Assembly: GCA_050731755.1 (NCBI GenBank)
Contig: JBOHPP010000128.1
Coordinates: 1 to 13,687 of the forward strand
Length of the DNA: 13,687 bases
From: JBOHPP01 sp050731755
GTDB taxonomy: Bacteria; Methylomirabilota; Methylomirabilia; Rokubacteriales; CSP1-6
Direction of reading: 5' to 3'
Positions 6,459 to 13,687 of the stretch are shown one piece after another. The position numbers and the translations under genes were made by a program. Under the pieces are notes generated by a model. The model had not been told where the DNA came from. It saw only the letters and a program-made list of their open reading frames with translations, and did no database searches. The stretch's first letter is position 1, and every line of letters starts with the position of its first letter.

Positions 6459-8065
6459 GCGCGCGAACCGGCCTCTGGCGGAGCGGGGAGCCGTTCATTT
6501 GGCTCACCGGGGGGGCCCTGGTCCTGGCCCTCATCATGGTGGGGGGCCTGGTCGGGATAATTCTGATCCATGCGCTCGGCTTCTTCTGGCCGGGCGCTGT
6601 CCTGCAGGCCACCCTCGCCGATGGCACCGTGCTGACGGGGGAAGTGGTGGAGCGCGAGCGCATCCCGGGCCAGGCCGGGCAGTACCGCATCAAGCTCAAG
6701 GTTGGCAACCGCGACCTCTATGGCGCCGACTTCGTGTGGGCCGACGAGGCCAAGATCGTCAAACGCAGGTACCCCCCCGAGGTCGCCGTGATCGAGCGCA
6801 CCGAGTGGGGCGTGCTCATCGGCACGCCGACCGAACTGCGCCAGCCCTTCGGGGCGGGGGTGACGGGGCCGGCCGGGGTGTGGGCGGAGGCCCTGAAGCG
6901 CCTGCCCGATACCACGCGTGTCCGCCGGGAGATCCGGCGGATCGAGACAGGGGACATCGGCGCCATCAACCATGCCCAGGAGCGGATCCGGCTGCGCCGG
7001 CAAAGCCTGGAGCTGCGCGACGTCAGCGCCGGCCCCGAAATCGAGGCGCTCGAGCGAGAACTCGCCGCGCTGGGAGCCCGCTATCAGGAACAGCAGGCGC
7101 GGCTCGCCGCGCTTCGGGCCCGACCCACGGCGAGCTTGGTGGTGGCCGCCGACGGCGGCAAGACGAAGGAGCTGCCGCTCAGCCAGGTGGTCGATGTCAT
7201 CTTCCCCAACGCCATGAGTGTCCTGGCCAAGAGTGCCCACTATGCGGGCAAGGTCTGGGAGTTCGTCGCCGATGACCCCCGGGAGTCCAACACCGAGGGC
7301 GGCGTGTTCCCGGCCATCTTCGGCACGGTCATGATGGTGATGCTCATGTCGGTCATGGTCACTCCCCTCGGCGTGCTGGCGGCCTTCTACCTGCGTGAGT
7401 ACGCCACCCAGGGAACCTTCGTGAGCGCGGTGCGGGTGGCGGTCAACAACCTAGCCGGCGTCCCCTCCATCGTCTTCGGCGTGTTCGGTGTCGGCTTCTT
7501 CATCTACTTCGTGGGCGGCACCATCGATCGCCTCTTCTACCCGGAGGCCCTGCCCACCCCGACGTTCGGCACCGGCGGCATCCTGTGGGCCTCGCTTACG
7601 CTGGCCCTCCTTACGATCCCGGTGGTGATCGTGGCCACCGAAGAGGGGCTGGCGGCGATCCCGCCGGGGATGCGCGAGGCCTCGCTGGCCCTGGGTGCGA
7701 CCAAGCTGGAGACGACGCTGCGGGTGGTGCTGCCGGCGGTCCTCCCGTCGATCCTGACCGGGCTGATCCTGGCCATGGCCCGGGCCGCCGGGGAGGTGGC
7801 CCCCCTGATGATCACCGGGGTGGTGAAGCTGGCCCCCGCGCTGCCCATCGACGGCTTCTGGCCGTTCGTCCATCTCGAGCGCAAGTTCATGCACCTGGGC
7901 TTCCACATCTACGACGTGGGCTTCCAATCGCCCAACGTGGACGCGGCCCGGCCCATGGTCTTCACGACGACGCTGCTCCTGCTGACGATCGTGGTGCTGA
8001 TGAATCTGACCGCCATCGCCCTGCGCAACCGCCTGCGGCGAACGTACGCGATGGCGGCGGTCTGA
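6455..8065 (+). CDS. pstA: Phosphate permease PstA, long form
   Basis: The second membrane subunit of the Pst importer, 536 residues against roughly 296 in E. coli. The GTG start overlaps the pstC stop by four bases (GTGA), which indicates translational coupling. A first membrane segment (about 15-45) is followed by an extra region of about 230 residues: a beta-rich part (about 50-125) and a charged, probably coiled-coil stretch (about 155-222, rich in Glu, Arg, Ala and Leu). The permease core follows (about 280-530) with an EAA loop near 397-430 (ALGATKLETTLRVVLP) and ARAAGEVAPLM. By topology the insert should face the periplasm, alongside the PstC propeller. Long PstA partners occur with long PstC in other bacteria, so the two inserts probably evolved and work together. 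Confidence 0.92.
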   Translation: MSARTGLWRSGEPFIWLTGGALVLALIMVGGLVGIILIHALGFFWPGAVLQATLADGTVLTGEVVERERIPGQAGQYRIKLKVGNRDLYGADFVWADEAKIVKRRYPPEVAVIERTEWGVLIGTPTELRQPFGAGVTGPAGVWAEALKRLPDTTRVRREIRRIETGDIGAINHAQERIRLRRQSLELRDVSAGPEIEALERELAALGARYQEQQARLAALRARPTASLVVAADGGKTKELPLSQVVDVIFPNAMSVLAKSAHYAGKVWEFVADDPRESNTEGGVFPAIFGTVMMVMLMSVMVTPLGVLAAFYLREYATQGTFVSAVRVAVNNLAGVPSIVFGVFGVGFFIYFVGGTIDRLFYPEALPTPTFGTGGILWASLTLALLTIPVVIVATEEGLAAIPPGMREASLALGATKLETTLRVVLPAVLPSILTGLILAMARAAGEVAPLMITGVVKLAPALPIDGFWPFVHLERKFMHLGFHIYDVGFQSPNVDAARPMVFTTTLLLLTIVVLMNLTAIALRNRLRRTYAMAAV

Positions 8066-8093
8066 CCATGCCCCGCCGGGCTCGGAGGTGCTG

Positions 8094-8912
8094 ATGTCCC
8101 CCAACGTGAACGTGGCCGCGAGTCTGCGCCCCCACGCCGCTCCCGCCGGTATCATGGAAGCGCCGATGGTGGAGATCGAACGGCTGTCGCTCTGGTACGG
8201 GCCCAAGCAGGCCCTGAAGGACGTGACGATGGCCGTCCCCAAACACCGGATCACCGCGTACATCGGGCCCTCGGGCTGTGGCAAGACCACGCTGCTGCGC
8301 TGCCTCAACCGGATGAACGATCTGGTGGACGGCGTCCGCATCGCCGGGATGGTCCGCATCGGCGGCACCGACATCTACGACCCGTCACTCGACGTCACCG
8401 GCCTCCGCAAGCGGGTGGGCATGGTCTTCCAGAAGTCGAACCCGTTCCCGAAGTCCATCTTCGAGAATGTGGCCTACGGGCCCCGCATCCTGGGGGTGCG
8501 AAATCGGGATGAGCTGGCCGGCCTCGTGGAGCGCAGCCTCCGCGCGGCCGCCCTGTGGGACGAGGTCGAGGATCGCCTGCACGACTCCGCGCTGGGCCTG
8601 TCCGGTGGCCAGCAACAGCGGCTCTGTATCGCCCGGGCCGTCGCCGTGGAGCCTGACGTGTTGCTGATGGACGAGCCCTGCTCGGCCCTCGACCCCATCG
8701 CCACCGCCAAAATTGAGGAGTTGATGCTCGAGCTGAAAGCGTCCTACACCATCGTGATCGTGACGCATAATATGCAGCAGGCGGCCCGGGTCAGCGACTA
8801 CACCGGCTTTATGCTCCTGGGGGAGCTGGCGGAGTTCGGGGTCACCCGGGAGCTCTTCACCAACCCCCGGGACAAGCGGACGGAGGACTACATCACCGGG
8901 CGCTTCGGGTAG
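8094..8912 (+). CDS. pstB: Phosphate import ATPase PstB
   Basis: The cytoplasmic ATPase that powers phosphate import through PstC and PstA, 272 residues. The ATG at 8094 is preferred over the in-frame GTG at 8088 because GGAGG at 8084-8088 sits 5 bases before the ATG and would overlap the GTG. All catalytic motifs are intact: Walker A GPSGCGKT (58-65), Q-loop Gln113 in MVFQKSNPFP, signature LSGGQQQR (169-176), Walker B VLLMDEP (189-195) and H-loop His225 in VTHNMQQA. The NPFPKSIFENV stretch after the Q-loop is typical of PstB. The N-terminal 25 residues are an unconserved extension; an internal Met at 25 (MVEIERLSLWYG) marks the usual start of the domain. It lies 28 bases after pstA and 12 before phoU. 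This intact ATPase contrasts with the broken phnC remnant. Confidence 0.95.
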   Translation: MSPNVNVAASLRPHAAPAGIMEAPMVEIERLSLWYGPKQALKDVTMAVPKHRITAYIGPSGCGKTTLLRCLNRMNDLVDGVRIAGMVRIGGTDIYDPSLDVTGLRKRVGMVFQKSNPFPKSIFENVAYGPRILGVRNRDELAGLVERSLRAAALWDEVEDRLHDSALGLSGGQQQRLCIARAVAVEPDVLLMDEPCSALDPIATAKIEELMLELKASYTIVIVTHNMQQAARVSDYTGFMLLGELAEFGVTRELFTNPRDKRTEDYITGRFG

Positions 8913-8924
8913 AGCGGAGGGGCG

Positions 8925-9581
8925 ATGTCGAGGCACTTCCACGAGGAGCTCGACGGGCTCAAGCAGACGCTGCTGGCCATGGGCGCGCTCGTCGAGGACC
9001 AGATCCGTCGCGTCATGCGCGCGCTCGTCGAGCGGGACGGCGACCTGGCTCGCGAGGTCATCGATCGCGACCGCCAGGTGAACACCTACGATGTCGAGAT
9101 CGACGAGAAGTGCGTGGAGCTGCTGGCCCTCTACCAGCCCACCGCCGGCGATCTCCGCTTCATCACCACCGCCATGAAGATCGTGACCGATCTGGAGCGG
9201 ATCGGCGACCAGGCCGTGAACATCGCTCAGCGGGGCCTCGAGCTCAACGAGGAGCCCCAGCTCAAGCCCTACATCGACCTGCCCCGCATGGCCGAGAAAG
9301 CCCAGCGGATGGTGAAGGATGCGTTGGACGCCTTCGTCGGCCGGGACACCACCTTGGCCCGGGAGGTGTGCGCCCGTGACGCGGAGGTCGACGCGCTCAA
9401 GGAGCAGATCTTCCGGGAGCTGCTGACCTACATGATGGCCGATCCCAAGACGATCCCCCGGGCCATCCGGCTGATCCTCATCTCGCGCTTCTTCGAGCGG
9501 GTGGCCGACCACGCCACCAACATCGCCGAGATGGTGATCTACATGGTGGAATCCAAGATGGTGCGCCACACGCTGGCCTGA
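8925..9581 (+). CDS. phoU: Phosphate signalling protein PhoU
   Basis: PhoU represses Pho signalling when phosphate is plentiful, acting between the Pst transporter and the PhoR kinase. The protein is 218 residues, all helical by composition, and made of two related three-helix halves. Each half carries the metal-site motif of the family: DLERIGDQAVNI at 89-100 and FFERVADHATNIAE at 189-202. The start has a strong GGAGGGG site (8916-8922). It is the last gene of the pst run. No phoR gene is seen, so its kinase partner must be encoded elsewhere or be of another type. Confidence 0.94.
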   Translation: MSRHFHEELDGLKQTLLAMGALVEDQIRRVMRALVERDGDLAREVIDRDRQVNTYDVEIDEKCVELLALYQPTAGDLRFITTAMKIVTDLERIGDQAVNIAQRGLELNEEPQLKPYIDLPRMAEKAQRMVKDALDAFVGRDTTLAREVCARDAEVDALKEQIFRELLTYMMADPKTIPRAIRLILISRFFERVADHATNIAEMVIYMVESKMVRHTLA

Positions 9582-9585
9582 GGAT

Positions 9586-9607
9586 CCCCGCCGTATACTC
9601 GGCGGGG
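9586..9607 (+). other. Perfect hairpin between phoU and the EamA gene
   Basis: An 8-base perfect inverted repeat, CCCCGCCG at 9586-9593 and CGGCGGGG at 9600-9607, with the six-base loop TATACT. It starts four bases after the phoU stop. As RNA it could end the pst transcript, though no T run follows. Its last G is also the first base of the next gene's GTG start. Confidence 0.5.
9594..9599 (+). promoter_or_regulatory. Candidate -10 element of the EamA gene
   Basis: TATACT matches the sigma70 -10 consensus TATAAT in 5 of 6 positions. It ends exactly 7 bases before the GTG start at 9607, so transcription would begin at or next to the start codon. No good -35 element is seen. Confidence 0.5.
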
Positions 9608-10503
9608 TGCATCGCGCCGATCTCCTCCTCGTGCTGGCCAACGTGGTCTACGCCACGTCCTACGTGGCCACGCGTCTCGCCCTGGACGCGGTCCCGCCGG
9701 CGGCGCTGGCCCTCCTGCGCCTGGTGATCGGCGGCCTCGTCCTCGTGGCCCTGGTCCCGAGCGCCAGGGCGGGCCTGAGCCTGTCGCGCCCCGACAGGCT
9801 CCGAATCGTGGCCATGGGGGTGGTCGGTTTCACCGCCGCCTTCGCCCTCAGTCATTGGGGGCTGGCCCGCTCGACCGCCACCAACGCGGCGCTGCTGATC
9901 GTCGTCGAGCCGCTCACCATCCTGCTCCTGGGACCGGTGCTGCTGGGCGAGCGGCTCAGCCGGCGCGAGGGAGCGGGCGCGCTCTGCGGGGTGGTCGGCG
10001 CGCTCCTGGTCGTCGTGAACGGAATCCCGGGCGTGACCCAGCGCCTCGTCCCTCACTGGCGCGGCGACTTGCTGCTCGTGCTCGCCGGCGCGGCCTACGG
10101 CGCCTACACGCTGCTCGGCCGGCCGGTGCTGGCCCGCCACCCATCGCTTCCGGTGACCACACGCTCCATCCTGTGGGGCGTTCCCGCGCTCGTCCCGCTG
10201 GTCGCCCTGGAGTGGGTCGACGGGCGCCGGCCGGCGTGGACGGTGCCGGCGGTGCTGGGCGTCCTCTACCTCGCCCTCGTCATCACCGCGCTGGGCTACG
10301 TCGTGTGGAACTGGGCCCTGGAGCGGGTCACGGCATCCCGGGCGGCGATCTTCCTCAACCTGCAGCCGGTGGTGGGAGCGCTGCTCGGCGTCGTCATCCT
10401 CGGGGAGCCGCTCACGCCGTTCACGGTGGTGGGTGGCGTCCTGGTCGTCGCCGGCCTGCTCCTGACTGTTCGGACCGACACAGGCCAGAGGGTATACTCG
10501 TAG
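9607..10503 (+). CDS. EamA/DMT-family membrane transporter
   Basis: A 298-residue inner-membrane protein of the drug/metabolite transporter superfamily (EamA domains), probably an exporter of small metabolites or amino acids; the substrate cannot be read from sequence. It has about ten hydrophobic segments in two related halves. The first half (about 4-137) has a typical EamA opening (LANVVYATSYVATRLAL), ALLRLVIGGL, and a half-ending EPLTILLLGPVLLGERLS. The second half (about 153-290) repeats this with LNLQPVVGALLGVVILGEPLT. The GTG start has no convincing ribosome-binding site and TATACT lies 7 bases upstream, which suggests a leaderless transcript. The last codons (Val-Tyr-Ser-stop) overlap the -10 element of the next gene. 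Confidence 0.88.
   Translation: MHRADLLLVLANVVYATSYVATRLALDAVPPAALALLRLVIGGLVLVALVPSARAGLSLSRPDRLRIVAMGVVGFTAAFALSHWGLARSTATNAALLIVVEPLTILLLGPVLLGERLSRREGAGALCGVVGALLVVVNGIPGVTQRLVPHWRGDLLLVLAGAAYGAYTLLGRPVLARHPSLPVTTRSILWGVPALVPLVALEWVDGRRPAWTVPAVLGVLYLALVITALGYVVWNWALERVTASRAAIFLNLQPVVGALLGVVILGEPLTPFTVVGGVLVVAGLLLTVRTDTGQRVYS
10493..10498 (+). promoter_or_regulatory. Candidate -10 element of the LOG gene
   Basis: TATACT lies within the last codons of the EamA gene and again ends exactly 7 bases before a GTG start (10506). The surrounding GTATACTCG also occurs at the EamA start. No clear -35 element is present. Confidence 0.5.
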
Positions 10504-10505
10504 TC

Positions 10506-11591
10506 GTGCCCGAACCCCGCCGGTATCAGCTGCAGAGCGAATCCGCCAACCGCCTCATCCTGGAGCTGTTGGAGGCGGCGGGCGTGCCGCCCGAGCGGCG
10601 CGCCTACTTCCAGCACATGCTCACGACCGTGCTCAAGCTCCACGAGGACGCCGCGTCCACCGGCGACATCAAGATCACCAACGCCGCCCTCAAAGAGCTG
10701 CGCTACGGCTACAAGGTGTTCGCGCCCTACCGGGAGACGCGCAAGGTGACCGTGTTCGGCTCGTCGCGGACGCCGCCCGACGACGATGCGGCGGCGGCGG
10801 CCCGCGAGTTCGGCCGGCGGATGGTGGAAGTCGGCTGGTTGGTCGTCACCGGAGCCGGCGCCGGCATCATGGGCGCCAGCCAGGAGGGCGCCGGTGGCGA
10901 GCGTAGCTTCGGGCTGAACATCCGGCTGCCCTTCGAGCAGGAAGCCAACGCCTGGATCGCCGCCGACCCCAAGCTCGTGTCGTTCAAGTACTTCTTCACC
11001 CGCAAGCTGTTCCTGGTGAAGGAGGCCAGCGCGGTGGCCCTCTTCCCCGGCGGCTTCGGGACCATGGACGAGACCTTCGAGCTGCTCACGCTCATGCAGA
11101 CGGGCAAATCGGCCATCGTGCCCGTCGTGCTCGTCGAGGCCGGGCCCAAGCCGTACTGGCGGATCTGGAATCGCTGGATCGGCGGCACGCTCGTCGAGCG
11201 CCGGCTCATCGACCCCGAGGACACCGCGTTCTTCCGGATCGTGGACAGCGCCGAGGAGGCCGTTCGAGAGATTCTGGACTTCTACCGCGTCTTTCATTCG
11301 GCCCGGATCGTGGGGGAGAACCTGGTGTTCCGGCTCCAGCGGGCGCTCGACGACACCGAGGTCGCGGCGGTGCAGCGGGAGTTCGAGGACGTCCTCAAGG
11401 GACCAGCCGACCAGACGCCGGGGCCGACGCCGCCGGAAGCGGCGGAGTTCCCGACGCTGCCCCGCCTGGTGCTGCCGTTCAATCGCGTGGCCTACGGACG
11501 GCTGCGCCGGCTCATCGACTTCATCAACGGGCTCGGGGGCCCGGGGCCGGCGGCGCCCAGCCCGCCCAGCCCCGGCCTCGACCAAAGCTAG
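10506..11591 (+). CDS. LOG-family (lysine decarboxylase-like) protein
   Basis: A 361-residue protein of the LOG superfamily, Rossmann-fold enzymes of which many cleave nucleoside 5'-monophosphates (cytokinin riboside phosphate phosphoribohydrolases). The hallmark PGGFGTMDE is at 181-189, the conserved Arg-Lys pair appears in FFTRKLFLV (163-171), and the nucleotide-binding region includes VFGSSRTP (83-90) and VVTGAGAGIMGAS (113-125). The first 78 residues, helical and charged, and a Pro-rich tail after about residue 300 make it longer than minimal LOG proteins (about 190). The frame is open far upstream, but that stretch overlaps the EamA gene in another frame, so GTG 10506, two bases after the EamA stop, is chosen. 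No Shine-Dalgarno site is visible. The actual substrate is unknown. Confidence 0.87.
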   Translation: MPEPRRYQLQSESANRLILELLEAAGVPPERRAYFQHMLTTVLKLHEDAASTGDIKITNAALKELRYGYKVFAPYRETRKVTVFGSSRTPPDDDAAAAAREFGRRMVEVGWLVVTGAGAGIMGASQEGAGGERSFGLNIRLPFEQEANAWIAADPKLVSFKYFFTRKLFLVKEASAVALFPGGFGTMDETFELLTLMQTGKSAIVPVVLVEAGPKPYWRIWNRWIGGTLVERRLIDPEDTAFFRIVDSAEEAVREILDFYRVFHSARIVGENLVFRLQRALDDTEVAAVQREFEDVLKGPADQTPGPTPPEAAEFPTLPRLVLPFNRVAYGRLRRLIDFINGLGGPGPAAPSPPSPGLDQS

Positions 11592-11597
11592 CCCGCT

Positions 11598-12488
11598 CTA
11601 CGCGGCGGCCGGCTTCACCTCGCGGGCGAGACGCTCCATGGCGCGCACCATCGCCGGGACGCCCGTTCGGGGAAGGTCGAACGTCATCCACTCGGCGCCG
11701 AGCGATCTCACGCGGCGGATGTCGGACGCCACTTCGGCCACCGAACCCTGGAACGCGGCGCGGCTGGTACCCTTCGCCGCGTCCGTCAGGTCGAGCAGAT
11801 TACGCGGCGCCAGACCGAGGGCGTCGCGCCGGCCGCGGCGGGTGGCGAGGTCGCGCAGCGTCGCGAAGCCCTTCTCGATGTCGTCGAGACTGAGGGCCAG
11901 CGGGTGCCAGGCGTCACCGAGCGCGGCGCACCGACGCACAGCGGGTCCGGACACGGTGCCGGGCGAGCCACCAACCCAGATCGGCGGGTGCGGTCGCTGC
12001 GCAGGGCGAGGGGAGAACGTGGCGCCGGCGAAGCTCGCGTACTCGCCCTTGTACTCGGGGATGTCGCTGGCCCACGCCGCCTTGATCGCCCGGAGATAGT
12101 CGTCGCTCAGCCGCCCGCGCTCCCGGAACGGCAGACGCAGGTCCACGAACTCGGCCTCGTCCCAGCCCACCCCGACGCCGAAGATGAAGCGCCCGCCCGA
12201 GGCCTGGTCGACGGTGGCCGCCGCCTTGGCCGTCACCAGCGCATTCCGATAGGGGAGGACGATGACGCTGGCGCCGAGGCGGATGCGTCGTGTGCGGCCG
12301 GCCAGAAACGCGAGCAGCGAGAAGGGGTCCGGCCAGTGGCCGCCGTAGTGCTGGGTGGTGGCGGGCTTGGCGAGGATGTGATCAGGGACGAAGACGCCGT
12401 CGAGGCCCAGCTCCTCGGCGCGCACCGCGAGCGACTCCGCCTCGGCGACTGTGAGTTGCCAGATGGGAAGCACGACCCCGTAGTTCAT
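11598..12488 (-). CDS. LLM-class F420-dependent-type oxidoreductase
   Basis: A 296-residue luciferase-like (TIM-barrel) oxidoreductase, most like the F420-dependent families of uncultured bacteria (TIGR03619-like). Typical features are the opening strand MNYGVVLPIW, VPDHILAKP (34-42), RIRLGASVIVLPYRN (68-82), and GGRFIFGVGVGWDEAEF (98-114) followed by RGRLSDDYLRAIKAAW. HPPIWVGGS recurs later as in the family. The substrate is unknown, and F420 versus FMN use cannot be decided from the sequence alone. GGGAGGG lies just upstream of the ATG. It follows the small zinc-ribbon gene on the same strand after 42 bases, so the two may share a transcript. It meets the LOG gene tail to tail with only six bases between the stops and no hairpin there. 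Confidence 0.9.
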   Translation of the reverse strand: MNYGVVLPIWQLTVAEAESLAVRAEELGLDGVFVPDHILAKPATTQHYGGHWPDPFSLLAFLAGRTRRIRLGASVIVLPYRNALVTAKAAATVDQASGGRFIFGVGVGWDEAEFVDLRLPFRERGRLSDDYLRAIKAAWASDIPEYKGEYASFAGATFSPRPAQRPHPPIWVGGSPGTVSGPAVRRCAALGDAWHPLALSLDDIEKGFATLRDLATRRGRRDALGLAPRNLLDLTDAAKGTSRAAFQGSVAEVASDIRRVRSLGAEWMTFDLPRTGVPAMVRAMERLAREVKPAAA

Positions 12489-12530
12489 GAGACCCTCCCG
12501 GCCGGCATTGGTGATGGCGTCCGCGCCCGC

Positions 12531-12719
12531 CTACTCCGGCTCGGGGCGCTCCTCCAACAGTTGGCATTCCGCGCAGACCCACGTGCGCAGCACGACCTTC
12601 GTGTGATCGTCACGCCGTAGCGTCCACGGGATCAGGGTGTCCCGCCCGCAGCGCGGGCAGCGCTCGGTCTGGGCTCCCGGCGGGACCTCGGACGGTAGCC
12701 AGGGAATTTTCGCCGGCAT
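12531..12719 (-). CDS. Small zinc-ribbon protein
   Basis: A 62-residue protein with two CxxC pairs, CPRC at 21-24 and CAEC at 49-52, spaced as in a zinc ribbon; about 24 residues with alternating basic and hydrophobic positions lie between them. It is probably cytoplasmic. No specific function can be given. Such small ribbons may bind RNA, act as partner proteins or be structural. The start ATG has no good ribosome-binding site, but a -10-like TAAGAT (minus strand, 12734-12729) lies 9 bases upstream, which could allow a very short leader. It is the first gene of a likely two-gene unit with the LLM oxidoreductase. Confidence 0.75.
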   Translation of the reverse strand: MPAKIPWLPSEVPPGAQTERCPRCGRDTLIPWTLRRDDHTKVVLRTWVCAECQLLEERPEPE

Positions 12720-12769
12720 CGCGCCCGGATCTTAGCACGCGCCACGGCGGCCCCTGGCGCCCCGGTCCC

Positions 12770-12798
12770 TTGACAAGCCCGCCGTGGTCGCCTACGGT
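12770..12798 (+). promoter_or_regulatory. Sigma70-like promoter for the TRAP gene
   Basis: A perfect -35 TTGACA (12770-12775) and a partial -10 TACGGT (12793-12798) are separated by 17 bases, the ideal spacing. Transcription would start near 12805, leaving a leader of about 110 bases before the ATG at 12914. No known riboswitch fold was recognised in that leader. Confidence 0.5.
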
Positions 12799-12913
12799 CT
12801 CGCCACGGTCCGGCCGGGTCCGATGGCGCCGGCCTCGGAACTCGTCGGACGGTTTCGACGTTCCGGTCGTAACACAGCGCGGGGCTCACCAGCCAAGGCA
12901 GGAGGAGGGCTTT

Positions 12914-13687
12914 ATGAGGAAAACCACCAAGGCCATCGCCCCCAAGAACGGCTCCCCGGTCGCCGGCGCCCCCTCGCGGCGCGCCTTCCTCAAGGGCGCG
13001 GCCGTCGCGGCGAGCGCCGCCGCCGCGATGGGTCCACTGCGGGCGTCGGCGCAGCAGACCATCACCCTCAAGATGCAGAGCGGCATCCCGCCGAGGGACA
13101 TCTTCCACGAGCAGTTTGTACAGCTGGGCAAGAAGATCGAGGAGCTGTCCGGGGGGAAGATCAAGATCGACATGCTGCCGGTCGGGGCTATCACCGGGCC
13201 CTTCCAAATCATCGAGGCCGTGCACGTGGGTACCCTCGACGGTGGGGCGGCGGTGCCGGCCTACTGGTTCAGCAAGCAGGTGGCCTTCAGCCTGTTCGGC
13301 ACCGGGCCGTCGTTCGGCCTCGACGCCGAGGGGCTCCTCGGATGGATGTACTATGGCGGGGGTCAGCAGCTCTACGACGAGCTCCTGAAGGAGATGAAGC
13401 TGGACGTCGTAGCGTTGTTCTTCGGCCCCATGCCCACCCAGCCGCTCGGCTGGTTCAAGAAGGGCGAGATCAAGAAGCCGGAGGACCTCAAAGGCATCAA
13501 GTACCGGACGGTCGGGCTGTCAGCGGAGTTGTTCAAGCAGCTGGGCGCGTCCGTCGTGATCATGGGCGGCGCCGACATCATCCCGGCCCTGGATCGCGGC
13601 GTCATCGATGCCGCCGAGTTCAACAACCCCACCTCCGACAAGATCCTCGGCTTCCAGGACGTGTCGAAGGTCTACATGGTCCAGAGC
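12914..13687 (+). CDS. TRAP transporter solute-binding protein, partial
   Basis: The first 258 residues of a DctP-type periplasmic binding protein for a TRAP transporter; the gene runs off the right edge with no stop. The start has AGGAGG 5 bases upstream. The N-terminus carries a twin-arginine signal, SRRAFLKG (21-28), then an Ala-rich hydrophobic stretch and a likely cleavage site after ASA (44-46), so the protein is probably exported folded by Tat. Family features include KIEELSGGKIKIDMLP, the EDLKGIKYRT segment where the ligand-binding Arg usually lies, and IIPALDRGVIDAAEFNNP. The last resembles binding proteins for 2-oxo acids and other carboxylates (TakP-like), though the ligand is not certain. 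The membrane subunits DctQ and DctM would be expected downstream. It has no evident link to the Pho genes. Confidence 0.9.
   Translation, partial: MRKTTKAIAPKNGSPVAGAPSRRAFLKGAAVAASAAAAMGPLRASAQQTITLKMQSGIPPRDIFHEQFVQLGKKIEELSGGKIKIDMLPVGAITGPFQIIEAVHVGTLDGGAAVPAYWFSKQVAFSLFGTGPSFGLDAEGLLGWMYYGGGQQLYDELLKEMKLDVVALFFGPMPTQPLGWFKKGEIKKPEDLKGIKYRTVGLSAELFKQLGASVVIMGGADIIPALDRGVIDAAEFNNPTSDKILGFQDVSKVYMVQS

Noticed and set aside
6089..7240. Long minus-strand open frame of 383 codons
   Set aside because: It is antisense to pstC and pstA, with no recognisable domain and no ribosome-binding site.
8068..8094. Eight-codon leader peptide overlapping the pstB start
   Set aside because: It is very short, has no regulatory features and is probably chance, although its TGA overlaps the pstB ATG by one base.
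8385..9641. Long minus-strand open frame of 418 codons
   Set aside because: It is antisense to pstB and phoU, which have complete motifs, and its His/Gly/Asp-rich translation is typical of an antisense frame in GC-rich DNA.
9855..10505. In-frame upstream extension of the LOG gene to give a protein of 578 residues
   Set aside because: The extension lies wholly inside the EamA gene in another frame, is Arg/Pro/Ala-rich with no recognisable domain, and the LOG domain architecture begins after 10506.
1..13687. CRISPR arrays, insertion sequences, tRNA or rRNA genes
   Set aside because: None were seen on reading through; no spaced repeats, transposase motifs or RNA-gene signatures were recognised.

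Overview
The window is GC-rich DNA (roughly 70% G+C by eye) with frequent GTG starts, good Shine-Dalgarno sites on some genes and none on others. It contains no rRNA, tRNA, CRISPR array or insertion sequence. The mix of genes (a Pst system with very large permeases, an LLM-class F420-type oxidoreductase, a LOG-family protein, a Tat-exported TRAP-type binding protein) fits an uncultured, GC-rich, Gram-negative-type soil or subsurface bacterium. Candidatus Rokubacteria, NC10/Methylomirabilota or a deltaproteobacterial relative are possible, but this placement is inference.

Left end (1-2226), phosphonate remnant: a PhnC-type ABC ATPase gene carries two frameshifts and has lost its catalytic motifs (pseudogene, 164-901). 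A small minus-strand gene for a repeat-containing basic protein (942-1385) follows. Next comes an intact phnH (1624-2226), a subunit of the C-P lyase core, with none of phnG, I, J, K, L or M in view.

Centre (2227-9581), phosphate-starvation locus in the order phoB, pstS, pstC, pstA, pstB, phoU, all on the plus strand. PhoB is the response regulator; no PhoR kinase gene is visible. PstS binds phosphate, PstC and PstA form the membrane channel, PstB is the ATPase, and PhoU links transporter state to signalling. PstC carries a WD40-like beta-propeller insert and PstA a coiled-coil insert, both predicted to lie outside the membrane.

The main regulatory result is a set of tandem 7-base units at exact 11-base spacing, resembling the Pho box CTGTCAT, upstream of phnH (3 units), phoB (4 units) and pstS (4 units). 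If real, they tie the surviving phosphonate gene and the phosphate transporter into one PhoB regulon with autoregulated phoB.

Right end (9582-13687): an EamA/DMT transporter gene and a LOG-family gene each have TATACT exactly 7 bases before a GTG start and no clear ribosome-binding site, which suggests leaderless transcripts. Convergent to them lie an LLM-class oxidoreductase and a small zinc-ribbon protein on the minus strand. The window ends inside a TRAP transporter solute-binding protein gene that has a sigma70-like promoter.
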